NCBI RefSeq assembly: GCF_021295095.1
Contig: NZ_JAJLQX010000011.1
Coordinates: forward strand, 1 to 64,000
Origin: Phocaeicola oris
GTDB taxonomy: Bacteria; Bacteroidota; Bacteroidia; Bacteroidales; Bacteroidaceae
Reading direction: 5' to 3'
Length of the DNA stretch: 64,000 nt
This document shows positions 37,399-46,754 of this stretch, in pieces; positions within the stretch are counted from its first letter, which is position 1, and each line of letters starts with the position of its first letter. The notes under the pieces were generated by a model, which saw only the letters and a program-made list of their open reading frames with translations, made no database searches and was not told where the DNA came from. The translations under genes and the position numbers were made by a program.

Positions 37399-38141
37399 GA
37401 TATTTTATAGAATTGGCTTACGATGGAATAAATTATCATGGTTGGCAAGTCCAACCAAATGGGAATAGTGTGCAGGCTACTGTTCAAAAGGCAATCTCTA
37501 CTGTTTTGCGGGAAGAAATTGAAATTGTAGGAGCTGGACGGACGGATACCGGTGTCAACGCTTCTAAAATGTTTGCCCATTTCGATTTTGATAAACCTTT
37601 CGATAGCTCACTCTTGGAAAAGAAGTTATGTAAGATTCTTCCACACGATATTGCTGTTTATCATATATATAAGGTGAGAGATGACGCGCATGCTCGTTTT
37701 GATGCCATATCGCGTACGTACCAGTATCATGTTACATTACGAAAAGACCCTTTTTTGCGTCGTTATGCTTGGCAAGTTTATTTCCCGTTGGATTTTAACG
37801 CGATGAATGAAGCCGCGAAAGTGTTGTTCGAGTATACAGATTTCACCAGCTTTAGTAAGTTGCACACCGATGTAAAGACGAACAATTGTAAGATAATAAG
37901 AGCAGAATGGAAGCAAGTAGCTGAATTTGAGTGGGTGTTTACTATTCAGGCAGACCGTTTTCTGCGAAATATGGTTCGTGCAATAGTAGGAACGTTAATT
38001 GATGTGGGACGGGGAAAATTGACGGTTGACGGTTTCCGTCAGATAATTGAACAGAGAGATCGTTGTGCTGCAGGAAGTTCTGTACCGGGGAATGCGTTGT
38101 TCTTAGTTGATATTACTTATCCGAAGGATATTTTTCTTTAG
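37395..38141 (+). CDS. truA: tRNA pseudouridine(38-40) synthase
   Basis: 248 residues. Converts uridines 38-40 of the tRNA anticodon arm to pseudouridine. The catalytic Asp is in [11 protein letters not shown] (Asp51); [17 protein letters not shown] and [21 protein letters not shown] match the family. The frame is open from 37374, but ATG 37395 overlaps the upstream TGA as ATGA and gives the family's usual N terminus. It runs convergent with the DUF4130 gene, and the two stops overlap by 4 bp (38138-38141). Confidence 0.96.
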   Translation: MRYFIELAYDGINYHGWQVQPNGNSVQATVQKAISTVLREEIEIVGAGRTDTGVNASKMFAHFDFDKPFDSSLLEKKLCKILPHDIAVYHIYKVRDDAHARFDAISRTYQYHVTLRKDPFLRRYAWQVYFPLDFNAMNEAAKVLFEYTDFTSFSKLHTDVKTNNCKIIRAEWKQVAEFEWVFTIQADRFLRNMVRAIVGTLIDVGRGKLTVDGFRQIIEQRDRCAAGSSVPGNALFLVDITYPKDIFL

Positions 38142-38911
38142 CCTTGTTGCTTTTCGGTTAGATATTTCCAATATCGAAATGGTAAATCTTTTCGATGCTT
38201 CTTTGGATTCCATCGCTGTTTAATACAGATGGCCTTAAAATAAGTCTGCCATAATTGTTGGAAAAGTTTCTCATCTTTATCCATGATGCTTCCGTTTAGT
38301 TTTCCGGTAATTAAATGTTCTAAATGTGGGTCATCAAATGTTACTTGTTTTACTTCTTTCAAATCGTAATAGTATCCGTATTTCCGTTTGATATCGTAGA
38401 TAAGCCAGGGCTGGTCGTTAAATCGATCTTTAAAATGTGGGATAGCTAACGGTAACGCATTAAACTGTGGTTCAACGGCCGCGAAATAAGTTCCGTCAAC
38501 AGCTTTTTGAAAACGGATAAACTTCAGCATGTTCATTCGTTCGTATTGGACTTTCTTATAAATTTGGCAGAGGTAAAGTACATCTGGATCAGAGAAATTC
38601 ATTTCAATGGATTTTTTCGCGTCAAAAGTTTTCCGCATATAGCGAAAGAGAACAATATCTATTTCCGGGAGTTCAGACAGCCAATCATTGGTGAGCATTG
38701 ACATAGCGGAAGGGGAGAGGTATCTTTCCAATCCTTTCCATACACGCAATGCTTTTGTCTCATTTGAAAGAATAGTAATTTGATTATTAATAAACATCGG
38801 CGGAATGGAACCGACAGACATTAATTGATCAGGGAACAGATTTCGAGAGTATGCTTCAAAAATGCAGCAGAGTATGCCTTCAAACGTTTTATCGTAATAG
38901 AAGATGTTCAT
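38138..38911 (-). CDS. TIGR03915-type putative DNA repair protein (DUF4130)
   Basis: 257 residues. The N terminus [30 protein letters not shown] and the C terminus [11 protein letters not shown] match the SAM/DUF4130 family TIGR03915. Members occur almost only beside a radical SAM partner (TIGR03916), as here, 12 nt upstream. The C-terminal DUF4130 domain resembles uracil-DNA-glycosylase-type folds, so the pair is thought to modify or repair DNA. The reaction is not known. Confidence 0.88.
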   Translation of the reverse strand: MNIFYYDKTFEGILCCIFEAYSRNLFPDQLMSVGSIPPMFINNQITILSNETKALRVWKGLERYLSPSAMSMLTNDWLSELPEIDIVLFRYMRKTFDAKKSIEMNFSDPDVLYLCQIYKKVQYERMNMLKFIRFQKAVDGTYFAAVEPQFNALPLAIPHFKDRFNDQPWLIYDIKRKYGYYYDLKEVKQVTFDDPHLEHLITGKLNGSIMDKDEKLFQQLWQTYFKAICIKQRWNPKKHRKDLPFRYWKYLTEKQQG

Positions 38912-38923
38912 TTCCGAGGTCTT

Positions 38924-40183
38924 TTACTCATCAAACGGAAGATCTAATTGCTGTAGATCTGCTTTCTTTACTTGTGGAATAAGTAATTTCCGCACACCTT
39001 GGGGCGTGAGTTCGTTCACTGTTTGGACAGAGAGTTCTTTACAGGTGATGAAATACTTGGCTTTTTTCATCACCACGCCAATCTTTTTCAACTCATACGA
39101 ACCTAATTTTTGAAATCGGCGGGATGTGCAAATCATCATAGCCGACTTAGTTCCAATGCCGGGTATACGAAGCAGCATTTCATAATCGGCTTTGTTTATG
39201 TCCACAGGAAATAGTTCCGGATGTCGGAGCGCCCAACTTAACTTAGGGTCTATATCCAAGTCCAGATTCGGATGGGATTCATCCACTATTTCGTTCACGT
39301 TGAACTTATAGAAACGAAGTAACCAATCGGCTTGGTAAAGTCTGTTTTCACGAACCAAAGGCGGTTGTTTTAAAATAGGTAAACGTTTGTCGTATGTATT
39401 CACCGATACATATCCCGAGTAATACACTCTCCGGATAGTGGGCTGATGGTAAAGGGCAGAGGAGAGGTTTAGGATATCTTTGTCGGAATCGGGAGTAGCA
39501 CCGACTATCATTTGTGTGCTTTGTCCGGCCGGAACAAACCTTGGAGCATAGCGATATTTCTTTCGATCTTCCTTATTCTCCAGCATTCCTTGTTGAATGA
39601 ACCGCATCGGTTGGTAAACGCTCTTGTGATCTTTTTCGGGAGCTAAAAGTTTCAAGTTCTGTTCTTTTGGTATTTCTAAATTCACGCTCATACGGTCGGC
39701 ATAGAGCCCGGCTTCATCAACCAATTCTCTACTGGCTCCTGGAATACTTTTCAGATGAATGTAGCCATTGAATTTATGAATGGTGCGCAGATCTTTTGCT
39801 ACACGCGCTAATCGTTCCATAGTATAATCGGGATTACGTACTACTCCTGAGCTGAGGAAGAGTCCTTCGATATAGTTTCGGCGATAGAACTCCATTACAA
39901 TCTCTACTAATTCGCTGACCGACAGGGTAGCACGCGGAATGTCATTGCTTCGGCGATTAACACAATAGGCGCAGTCGTACAAACAAACATTAGTTAACAT
40001 TACCTTTAATAATGAAATGCAACGACCGTCTTCTGAGAAACTGTGACAAATGCCAATGCCTCCGACAGTATTCCCTACCATCCCCGGTTTCCCTTTTCGA
40101 ACCGTTCCGCTGCTGGAGCAGGAAACATCGTATTTCGCTGATTCGGCAAGAATTCTTAGTTTATCAAGTACTTGTGCGTTCAT
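38924..40183 (-). CDS. TIGR03916-type radical SAM protein, putative DNA modification/repair
   Basis: 419 residues from ATG 40183. The radical SAM cluster motif is CLYDCAYC (Cys67, Cys71, Cys74), in a TIM-barrel-like core. A C-terminal helix-hairpin-helix (LLRIPGIGTKSAMMICTSR) is typical of DNA-binding proteins. It is the fixed partner of the DUF4130 protein downstream. Analogy with spore photoproduct lyase suggests repair of a damaged base, which is inference. A -7 element TAATTTTG at 40218-40211 shows that the in-frame start at 40243 is too far upstream. Confidence 0.9.
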   Translation of the reverse strand: MNAQVLDKLRILAESAKYDVSCSSSGTVRKGKPGMVGNTVGGIGICHSFSEDGRCISLLKVMLTNVCLYDCAYCVNRRSNDIPRATLSVSELVEIVMEFYRRNYIEGLFLSSGVVRNPDYTMERLARVAKDLRTIHKFNGYIHLKSIPGASRELVDEAGLYADRMSVNLEIPKEQNLKLLAPEKDHKSVYQPMRFIQQGMLENKEDRKKYRYAPRFVPAGQSTQMIVGATPDSDKDILNLSSALYHQPTIRRVYYSGYVSVNTYDKRLPILKQPPLVRENRLYQADWLLRFYKFNVNEIVDESHPNLDLDIDPKLSWALRHPELFPVDINKADYEMLLRIPGIGTKSAMMICTSRRFQKLGSYELKKIGVVMKKAKYFITCKELSVQTVNELTPQGVRKLLIPQVKKADLQQLDLPFDE

Positions 40184-40210
40184 TGGTAATATTCTTTTTC
40201 TCTTACAAAG

Positions 40211-40239
40211 CAAAATTACTAATAATTGTTGTAACTTTG
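40211..40239. promoter_or_regulatory. Divergent promoter pair
   Basis: TAATTTTG on the minus strand (40218-40211) serves the radical SAM operon. TAACTTTG on the plus strand (40232-40239) serves the EamA gene. The two -7 elements are only 13 bp apart, so the promoters overlap and could compete. Confidence 0.6.
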
Positions 40240-40269
40240 TCATTTGATAGGTTAAATGGTATAAAAGAT

Positions 40270-41187
40270 ATGTGGTTGTTTTTTGCTTTTCTTTCCGCCT
40301 TTTTACTTGGCTTTTACGATGTGTTTAAAAAGGTGTCGTTGAGCGAAAACGCAGTCATTCCTGTGCTTTTCCTGAATACCGTTTTCTGTTCCCTGATATT
40401 CCTCCCGTTTATTCTGATTTCTTCTTATCATCCTGAGACTCTGTCCGGTGGGATGTTTTTTGTCCCGCAAGTGGGATGGGAGGTTCATAAGTATATTATA
40501 TTGAAATCGGTCATTGTTCTCTCCTCGTGGATTCTGAATTACTTTGCGATGAAGAATTTGCCGATAACGATTGTCGGGCCTATCAATGCAACCCGTCCGG
40601 TGATGGTGTTGGTTGGCGCGTTGATAGTATTTGGCGAACGGCTAAACTTTTATCAATGGATAGGGGTTATATTAGCTATCATTTCTTTCTTCTTGTTGAG
40701 TCGTAGTGGTAAGAAAGAAGGTATTGATTTCAAGCATAATAAATGGATTTATTTTATTGTTTTGGCAGCTTTTTTAGGAGCGGTCAGCGGACTATACGAT
40801 AAGTTTCTTTTAGCTCCGGTAAATCAGGGCGGAATAGGTTTAGACCGAATGGTGGTTCAGTCGTATTATAACATCTATCAGATGTTTATGATGCTTCTCA
40901 TGTTATGCGTTTTATGGTATCCGCACCGCAAAAATTCTCCTTTTCATTGGAATTGGAGTATTCCACTTATCTCCATCTTTCTTTCAGCCGCCGATTTTGT
41001 CTATTTCTATTCATTAAGTTTGGATGGTTCAATGATATCCATTGTGTCGATGATAAGAAGAAGCAGTGTCATCGTTTCTTTTCTGTTCGGCGCTATGGTA
41101 TTCCGAGAGAAGAATCTCAAGAGCAAGGCTGTTGACTTGGCTTTAGTTCTTATAGGAATGGTATTCCTTTATATAGGGAGCAAATAA
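40270..41187 (+). CDS. EamA/DMT family transporter
   Basis: 305 residues with about ten hydrophobic segments arranged as two EamA repeats (first half ends near ILAIISFFLLSR; second near LALVLIGMVFLYIG). Inner membrane carrier of the drug/metabolite transporter superfamily. Substrate unknown. The start ATG 40270 follows a -7 element at 40232. Only 10 bp separate it from the convergent nitroreductase gene and no terminator is visible. Confidence 0.88.
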   Translation: MWLFFAFLSAFLLGFYDVFKKVSLSENAVIPVLFLNTVFCSLIFLPFILISSYHPETLSGGMFFVPQVGWEVHKYIILKSVIVLSSWILNYFAMKNLPITIVGPINATRPVMVLVGALIVFGERLNFYQWIGVILAIISFFLLSRSGKKEGIDFKHNKWIYFIVLAAFLGAVSGLYDKFLLAPVNQGGIGLDRMVVQSYYNIYQMFMMLLMLCVLWYPHRKNSPFHWNWSIPLISIFLSAADFVYFYSLSLDGSMISIVSMIRRSSVIVSFLFGAMVFREKNLKSKAVDLALVLIGMVFLYIGSK

Positions 41188-41197
41188 CGTGTTTAAA

Positions 41198-41728
41198 TTA
41201 TTTAATGACACGATAATAGTCTTTTTTGCGTGGCTTCGGTTCCGGAGCTTTTCCGGCAGGGTAGCCGAGCGCGATAGATCCGATTCCCATCAGCCCATCG
41301 GGTAATCCGAAATTCTTCATTAATGTTTTTCCTTCAGGAGTATCGAACATTTGAATTTCACGGTTAATCCAACAGGAGCCCAAACCAAGCGCATGAGCGG
41401 CATTCATCATGTTACCGAGTACTAAGGCGCCATCGTAGTAAGTATTTGCCCAACTATCGGGCTTTGAACCGAATACCAACACAATGGTTGGAGCATCGTA
41501 ATATGGGTTACTGTTTACACCCAGCACTTCAGCGTTCATTCTGATTAGTTGGTCAATAATGTTTTTATTTTGAACAGCAACAATCCATGAGTCTTGTTTG
41601 CCCATTCCGTTTGGGGCATAGCTCCCCGCGTCTAAAACAGCTTTTAATTCTTCATCTTTTATTTGTTCTTTCTTGTACTGACGGATGCTTCTGCGCGTCA
41701 TCAGCGCTTCTAATGCTTTATTTTCCAT
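41198..41728 (-). CDS. Nitroreductase family protein
   Basis: 176 residues, the minimal FMN-dependent nitroreductase fold. TRRSIRQYKKEQIKDEELKAVLDAGSYAPNGMGKQ is the FMN-binding start, ALGLGSCWINREI the middle signature, and GIGSIALGYPAGKAPEPKPRKKDYYRVI the end. It reduces nitro compounds, quinones or flavins with NAD(P)H. A -7 element TATCTTTG at 41760-41753 places the start at 41728, not at 41755. Confidence 0.9.
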   Translation of the reverse strand: MENKALEALMTRRSIRQYKKEQIKDEELKAVLDAGSYAPNGMGKQDSWIVAVQNKNIIDQLIRMNAEVLGVNSNPYYDAPTIVLVFGSKPDSWANTYYDGALVLGNMMNAAHALGLGSCWINREIQMFDTPEGKTLMKNFGLPDGLMGIGSIALGYPAGKAPEPKPRKKDYYRVIK

Positions 41729-41752
41729 TATTATCTTATATTTTATTCTTGA

Positions 41753-41760
41753 CAAAGATA
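41753..41760 (-). promoter_or_regulatory. -7 element TATCTTTG of the nitroreductase gene
   Basis: Exact consensus on the minus strand, 24 nt before the ATG. Confidence 0.55.
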
Positions 41761-41830
41761 ATGATTTATGGTCATAAATTCTATTTTTTTATTTATATAG
41801 TTCGGTTTTTTCTTTATAAGATAGGTGTAC

Positions 41831-41912
41831 CACGTGCGTGATACATGTGCGTCACATGCGTGGTACATGTGCATCACGTGCGTGGTACACGTGCGTCACG
41901 TGCGTGGTTCAT
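41831..41912 (+). repeat. 22-bp tandem array, CACGTG-rich family (3.7 units)
   Basis: Units start at 41831, 41853, 41875 and 41897, 22 bp apart. Common part CACGTGCGTGGTACAYGTGC. In the same orientation and phase about 16 of 22 positions equal the array at 7446. It fills the first part of the 306-bp space between the nitroreductase promoter and the mltF stop (42035). Nothing else is recognisable in 41913-42034. Confidence 0.9.
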
Positions 41913-42034
41913 CCGGTTTGTCTCTCCAAAAATCTCTTCTTGTAAAGAAACCATTTATCTTGTTCCGTATCTGTATAGGATTGGAAAAGCACACATTACT
42001 CTCAGAACCGAATGGACTTTTGGGTATTGGAGGG

Positions 42035-43417
42035 TTAGTTCTTTATTTTATCTTTGTATTCAGCCTCACGGCTAAGTATATCTTTTACAAAACGATAGGT
42101 ATCTTCTCCATGGAAATAGCCATATTTGCAAACCGGATCATTGTAGTATTCTTCTTTGCCTTTAAGCAAAATGAATTCTTCTACATTATGGTCCCATTTG
42201 TACTTATCTTTTCCATATTTTTCAGCTAATGCCATAGCGTCAATAATATGTCCGGAACCGGCATTATAAGAGGCCAATACGAATTTGACGCGTTCTTGTG
42301 GGTCGGGAATGGTTTTAAATTGGTCGGCAGTAAGGCCAAGGTATTTAACGGCCGCACGGACACTTTCTTCAGCATAGTGCTCTTTTCCTTTAGGTATTCC
42401 CATTCTTTGGGCTGTTCCCGGCATCAGTTGCATCAATCCTCTGGCTCCTGCCCAAGATACAGCAGTGGTGTCGAAGTTTGATTCTGTATAAGCTAAGGAA
42501 GCTAATAATCGCCAATCCCAATTGATGTCTTTTGCGTATTTCTTAAAGAGGTGATCGTATGGTGAAATGATGCCTTTCGACAAGTCAAGCATCGGAGAGT
42601 GGGGAATCATTTTGCTGACTTCAAAATATCGTTTGGTGCTGGCTTTATAAGCCATAGTCTTGATATTTAACTGATGCCAGCGGGTTGCGTAAGCGGCTAA
42701 AAGCGGAGATGTTTTACGTACAGCCCAAGAAGACTTCTGGTCAAAGCTGACAGCTAAATCAATATTAATATTGGAATAATATGTTTGATTCAGTTTAGCA
42801 AGTGTATTATCACAAATGGTGTAATCAATCACTCCGTGAGCAACCTGTTCGATAAGGTCTTCGGTAGAGAGACTGTCTGTGTTTACAGGATGGATAACGA
42901 TGCCGCCTCCTAATTCTTCATTGAGGTTATTCAGTCTGTCATGATAGCGTCCGGGTTCCACATATATTTCTTTGCCAACGAGTTGTGTTACATCAGTGAT
43001 CGGTTTTTTATTGCCAAGCCCATTCCGTTGAACTAACACTTGATGAGTGATATGTTCGTCACCACAGAAAAGCACGCTGTCTTTATACTCTTTAGTAATG
43101 GCAAGGTTGTATGCGATGATGTCGCCTTCGCCACGCTCGAGCATTTCTACCATTTCGTGCTGACTGCGAGCAACCTTTACGATTAGTTGTAAATTTAATG
43201 AGTTAGCCAACTGTTCCATTAACTCATATTCAAATCCCATAGGTTGACCTCGATAAAGGAAGTAAGAAGTAGATCCGTACATAGTGAGAGCTACTATTCG
43301 GCCGCTATCTTGAATCTGCATCAGATCAATATTCGGTACTTCCTGTTGTTTATGATTGGATTTACAACAACAAAGGATAATAGAGATAATTATGAACAGT
43401 ATAGCCGTTTTCTTCAT
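42035..43417 (-). CDS. mltF: MltF-like membrane-bound lytic murein transglycosylase
   Basis: 460 residues. A lipoprotein signal peptide (SIILCC) is followed by a periplasmic solute-binding-protein-like domain (about 35-260) and a C-terminal lysozyme-like SLT domain with catalytic Glu311 in YTESNFD, then SWAGARGLMQLMPGTAQRMG. It cleaves peptidoglycan with formation of 1,6-anhydro ends at the outer membrane. Its first codon overlaps the udk stop (ATGA), so udk and mltF form an operon. Confidence 0.93.
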   Translation of the reverse strand: MKKTAILFIIISIILCCCKSNHKQQEVPNIDLMQIQDSGRIVALTMYGSTSYFLYRGQPMGFEYELMEQLANSLNLQLIVKVARSQHEMVEMLERGEGDIIAYNLAITKEYKDSVLFCGDEHITHQVLVQRNGLGNKKPITDVTQLVGKEIYVEPGRYHDRLNNLNEELGGGIVIHPVNTDSLSTEDLIEQVAHGVIDYTICDNTLAKLNQTYYSNINIDLAVSFDQKSSWAVRKTSPLLAAYATRWHQLNIKTMAYKASTKRYFEVSKMIPHSPMLDLSKGIISPYDHLFKKYAKDINWDWRLLASLAYTESNFDTTAVSWAGARGLMQLMPGTAQRMGIPKGKEHYAEESVRAAVKYLGLTADQFKTIPDPQERVKFVLASYNAGSGHIIDAMALAEKYGKDKYKWDHNVEEFILLKGKEEYYNDPVCKYGYFHGEDTYRFVKDILSREAEYKDKIKN

Positions 43418-44025
43418 TTACCTAAAATCTTTTCGATGTATAGGCGAAGTATTTCAATAGCTTTCGTATTCATGCCCCCTTGAGGAATGATAAGGTCGGC
43501 ATAGCGTTTACAGGGTTCAATAAATTCCAAATGCATGGGTTTAAGCACACGTACATAACGTTCCATAACAGCTTCAGCAGTACGTCCGCGTTCTATTATA
43601 TCACGTTGAATGACTCGAATAAGTCGTTCGTCAGGGTCAGCATCAACAAAAAGTTTCAAGTCCATCTGACTTCGGAGTTTCTTATCCCAAAGGGCAAGGA
43701 TACCTTCAATTATAACGACATCTTTTGGTTCAATATGAATGGTTTCTTTTTGTCGGGTGGAAGTAAGGAACGAATAGGTAGGCTGTTCTATCGCTTTCCC
43801 TTCTTTTAACATGGAAATGTGTTTGGAAAGAAGTGCCCAGTCGAAAGCATTCGGATGGTCGAAGTTGATATTTTGTCTTTCTTCAGCAGGGACATTACTA
43901 CTATCCTTATAATAAGAGTCTTGTGGTAGGAGTATGACCTCGTTTGTTGGCAGACTCTCTATAATCTTTTTAACGACTGTTGTCTTACCGGAACCGGTTC
44001 CTCCGGCAATACCGATTATTATCAT
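43414..44025 (-). CDS. udk: Uridine kinase
   Basis: 203 residues. Phosphorylates uridine and cytidine with ATP or GTP in pyrimidine salvage. The P-loop is GIAGGTGSGKTTV (Walker A residues 8-15); LLPQDSYYKD, NFDHPNAFDW and VIIEGILAL follow as in the family. Its stop overlaps the mltF start by 4 nt. Confidence 0.95.
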   Translation of the reverse strand: MIIIGIAGGTGSGKTTVVKKIIESLPTNEVILLPQDSYYKDSSNVPAEERQNINFDHPNAFDWALLSKHISMLKEGKAIEQPTYSFLTSTRQKETIHIEPKDVVIIEGILALWDKKLRSQMDLKLFVDADPDERLIRVIQRDIIERGRTAEAVMERYVRVLKPMHLEFIEPCKRYADLIIPQGGMNTKAIEILRLYIEKILGK

Positions 44026-44054
44026 GATAAAGATTCTATTTAAAACAAATTACG

Positions 44055-44062
44055 TATATTTG
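44055..44062 (+). promoter_or_regulatory. -7 element TATATTTG of the Dabb gene
   Basis: Exact consensus 39 nt before the ATG at 44102. Confidence 0.5.
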
Positions 44063-44101
44063 TTGTCACAAAAGTATAATAATTTAATTAGATATCAAAC
44101 T

Positions 44102-44401
44102 ATGGTAAAGCATATTGTTTTATTTAAGTTGAAAGAAACTTTGTCGCTGGACGAAAAAGAGGTCTATATGAAACAGTTTAAGGAAGCTATTGAGGCGCTT
44201 CCTGCAGTGATACCTTTTATTAAAAAGATATTCGTAGGTTTTAATGTTAATTCAGACGAGAAGTGGGATATTTGTTTGGAAAGTGAGTTTCGTACACTTG
44301 AAGAGGTAAAGGAATATTCTGTTCATCCAAGTCATATTAAGGCCGCGGGTATTTTGAAAGATGTTAAAGTAGATAGAGCTTGTGTTGATTACGATATTTA
44401 A
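44102..44401 (+). CDS. Stress-responsive A/B barrel (Dabb) domain protein
   Basis: 99 residues, a single ferredoxin-like dimeric alpha/beta barrel domain: MVKHIVLFKLKE at the start and FRTLEEVKEYSVHPSHIKA near the end are typical. The frame is open further upstream, but that part overlaps udk and precedes the -7 element at 44055. Function of the small bacterial members is mostly unknown. Confidence 0.85.
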   Translation: MVKHIVLFKLKETLSLDEKEVYMKQFKEAIEALPAVIPFIKKIFVGFNVNSDEKWDICLESEFRTLEEVKEYSVHPSHIKAAGILKDVKVDRACVDYDI

Positions 44402-44448
44402 CTATTAAATTTTAATCTTTGGTTGATGGAGTTTTGCAAAGAATGTTT

Positions 44449-44456
44449 TATATTTG
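44449..44456 (+). promoter_or_regulatory. -7 element TATATTTG of the his operon
   Basis: Exact consensus 19 nt before the leader peptide ATG. Confidence 0.6.
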
Positions 44457-44475
44457 TACCCGTTAAAGAATTAAA

Positions 44476-44520
44476 ATGAAAAGAATTTTGTCACATCATC
44501 ATCATGGACCAACAGAGTAA
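44476..44520 (+). CDS. hisL: His operon leader peptide
   Basis: A 14-residue frame, MKRILSHHHHGPTE, with four histidine codons in a row. It lies between the his promoter and a terminator hairpin directly before hisG. This is the classic arrangement for attenuation: ribosomes stall at the His codons when charged His-tRNA is scarce and so prevent terminator formation. Confidence 0.88.
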   Translation: MKRILSHHHHGPTE

Positions 44521-44524
44521 TTCC

Positions 44525-44585
44525 GGTGGGCTGTGTTACTATGATTAAGATATAAAGGCTTGCCGATAGGTGAGCCTTTTTTGTT
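44525..44585 (+). promoter_or_regulatory. His operon attenuator
   Basis: The terminator stem pairs AAAGGCT (44554-44560) with AGCCTTT (44573-44579), with further G-U and G-C pairs inside, followed by TTTTT. An upstream GGTGGGCT (about 44525-44532) can pair with AGGCTTGCC, the left arm of the terminator, giving a competing antiterminator. The competing pairing is worked out by eye and uses several G-U pairs. Confidence 0.75.
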
Positions 44586-44610
44586 TACGTCAACTATTAA
44601 ACGAGAGATA

Positions 44611-45462
44611 ATGTTAAGAATTGCAGTACAATCAAAAGGCCGTTTGTATGATGATACAATGGCTTTGTTAGAAGAAGCCGACATAAAGATTCCTTCTTCT
44701 AAACGCACTCTTTTAGTACAAAGTACAAATTTTCCTATTGAGGTTCTTTTTCTTCGTGACGATGATATTCCGCAGTCTGTCGCGGGCGGTGTGGCCGACT
44801 TAGGTATCGTTGGGGAGAATGAATTTGTAGAGCGTCAGGAAGATGCTATGATCATCAAGCGATTGGGATTTAGCAAATGTCGTTTGTCTTTGGCAATCCC
44901 TAAAGATGTGGAGTATCCGGGTTTGCAATGGTTTGAGGGTAAGAAAGTAGCCACCTCGTATCCGGGGATCCTTCGTCGTTTTATGAAAGAACATAATATT
45001 AATGCCGATATTCATGTTATTACCGGTTCGGTGGAGATTGCTCCCGGAATTCATTTGGCAGATGCTATATTCGATATTGTTAGTTCTGGTTCTACGCTGG
45101 TAAGTAATAGTTTGAAAGAAGTAGAGGTAATTATGAAGAGTGAGGCTTTGCTTATCGGCAATAAAAATATGAGTGCCGAAAAGAAAACAATACTCGATGA
45201 GCTGCTTTTTCGTGTGGAGGCTGTGAAAACTGCAGAGGATAAGAAATACGTTTTGATGAACGCGCCTAATGAAAAATTGCGGGAGATAGTAAAAGTACTG
45301 CCGGGTATGCGTAGTCCGACGGTGATGCCTCTTGTTCAGGAAGGATGGAGCTCTGTTCATACCGTTTTGAGTGATAAATATTTTTGGGAGATTATTGGCA
45401 AGTTGAAATCGTTAGGGGCTGAAGGTATTTTGGTTATTCCTATAGAGAAAATGATAGTATAA
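44611..45462 (+). CDS. hisG: ATP phosphoribosyltransferase, long form
   Basis: 283 residues. First step of histidine synthesis, ATP plus PRPP to phosphoribosyl-ATP. MLRIAVQSKGRLYDDTMALL opens the protein, EIAPGIHLADAIFDIVSSGSTLVSN is the PRPP loop region, and the C-terminal third (MNAPNEKLREIVKVLPGMRSPTVMPL) is the regulatory domain that binds histidine. So this is the long, HisZ-independent form. Start chosen at ATG 44611, after the attenuator. Confidence 0.97.
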   Translation: MLRIAVQSKGRLYDDTMALLEEADIKIPSSKRTLLVQSTNFPIEVLFLRDDDIPQSVAGGVADLGIVGENEFVERQEDAMIIKRLGFSKCRLSLAIPKDVEYPGLQWFEGKKVATSYPGILRRFMKEHNINADIHVITGSVEIAPGIHLADAIFDIVSSGSTLVSNSLKEVEVIMKSEALLIGNKNMSAEKKTILDELLFRVEAVKTAEDKKYVLMNAPNEKLREIVKVLPGMRSPTVMPLVQEGWSSVHTVLSDKYFWEIIGKLKSLGAEGILVIPIEKMIV

Positions 45463-45472
45463 AGAAGTGATT

Positions 45473-46753
45473 ATGAATATAATTGTATATCCGTCTAAGT
45501 CAGAGTGGAAAGAATTGACTTCTCGTCCTTCATTAAATATAGAAATGTTATTTAATATCGTTGATGAGGTTTTGAATTATGTCAAATTAGAAGGTGATCA
45601 TGCTGTTAAAGCATGCGAGGCAAAGTTTGATAAAGTAGATTTAAAGACTTTGGCCGTGACAGAAGATGAAATCGCAGAAGCAGAAAATCTTGTTTCTAAT
45701 CAGCTGAAAGAAGCTATCATATTAGCATCTTCTAATATTCGAACATTCCATGAGTCTGAACTTTTTGAGAGTAAAACGGTGGAGACTCAGAAAGGGGTGG
45801 TTTGTTGGCAGAAGGCTATACCGATAGAAAAGGTGGGACTTTATATTCCGGGCGGGACAGCTCCTTTGTTTTCTACAGTGCTGATGCTTGCTATTCCGGC
45901 GAAAATAGCCGGGTGTAAGGAGATTGTGCTTTGTACTCCTCCCAATAAGGAAGGGAAAGTGAATCCGGCCATTCTGTTTGCCGCTAAAGTTGCCGGAGTA
46001 AATCATATTTTTAAGGCAGGTGGCGTTCAGGCTATTGGAGCAATGGCTTTGGGTACGGAAAGCATTCCAAAAGTAGATAAAATATTTGGTCCCGGAAATC
46101 AATATGTTCAGGCAGCAAAGCAACGTGTGGCATTACGTGATGTTGCCATTGATATGCCTGCCGGACCGTCAGAGGTAGCAATTATAGCCGATGAGACTTC
46201 AAATCCGGCATATATAGCTGCTGATTTACTTTCACAAGCAGAGCATGGAACAGATAGTCAGGTGATGTTGATTTCTATTTCAAAAGAACTGTTGGAGAAC
46301 ACTATAAAGGAAGTGAATAGGCAGTTGGCAGTACTTCCGCGTAAAGAAATTGCTTCGAGAGCTTTAGAGAACAGTAAGTTTGTGTTGGTGCACGATTATG
46401 ATGAAGCGATGGAACTCTCGAACGAGTATGCACCGGAACATCTTATTCTTTCAACAAAGAATTATGCGACATTGGCAGAGAAGGTGATTAATGCCGGTTC
46501 TGTCTTTCTTGGACAGCTTTCTATGGAAAGTGCCGGCGATTATGTTTCGGGAACAAACCACACTTTGCCGACAAAAGGATGGGCAAAGGCTTACAATGGA
46601 GTAAACTTGGATAGTTTTATTCGAAAAGTGACTTTCCAAGAGATAAGTGCAGAGGGACTGAAGAAAATAGGTCCGGCTATAGAGGTGATGGCGGATAATG
46701 AACAATTAAAAGCTCATAAAAACGCAGTATCAATTCGTCTAAAAGATTTGTAA
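45473..46753 (+). CDS. hisD: Histidinol dehydrogenase
   Basis: 426 residues. Oxidises histidinol to histidine in two NAD steps with zinc. [61 protein letters not shown] and [15 protein letters not shown] (with the catalytic His) are family signatures. ATG 45473 is preferred to the GTG at 45467. It lies 10 nt after hisG. Confidence 0.97.
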   Translation: MNIIVYPSKSEWKELTSRPSLNIEMLFNIVDEVLNYVKLEGDHAVKACEAKFDKVDLKTLAVTEDEIAEAENLVSNQLKEAIILASSNIRTFHESELFESKTVETQKGVVCWQKAIPIEKVGLYIPGGTAPLFSTVLMLAIPAKIAGCKEIVLCTPPNKEGKVNPAILFAAKVAGVNHIFKAGGVQAIGAMALGTESIPKVDKIFGPGNQYVQAAKQRVALRDVAIDMPAGPSEVAIIADETSNPAYIAADLLSQAEHGTDSQVMLISISKELLENTIKEVNRQLAVLPRKEIASRALENSKFVLVHDYDEAMELSNEYAPEHLILSTKNYATLAEKVINAGSVFLGQLSMESAGDYVSGTNHTLPTKGWAKAYNGVNLDSFIRKVTFQEISAEGLKKIGPAIEVMADNEQLKAHKNAVSIRLKDL

Positions 46754-46754
46754 T

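Noticed and set aside
44800-45360. 186-codon minus-strand frame opposite hisG
   Set aside because: It is fully covered by hisG, which has clear motifs; the composition looks like reverse translation of the real gene.
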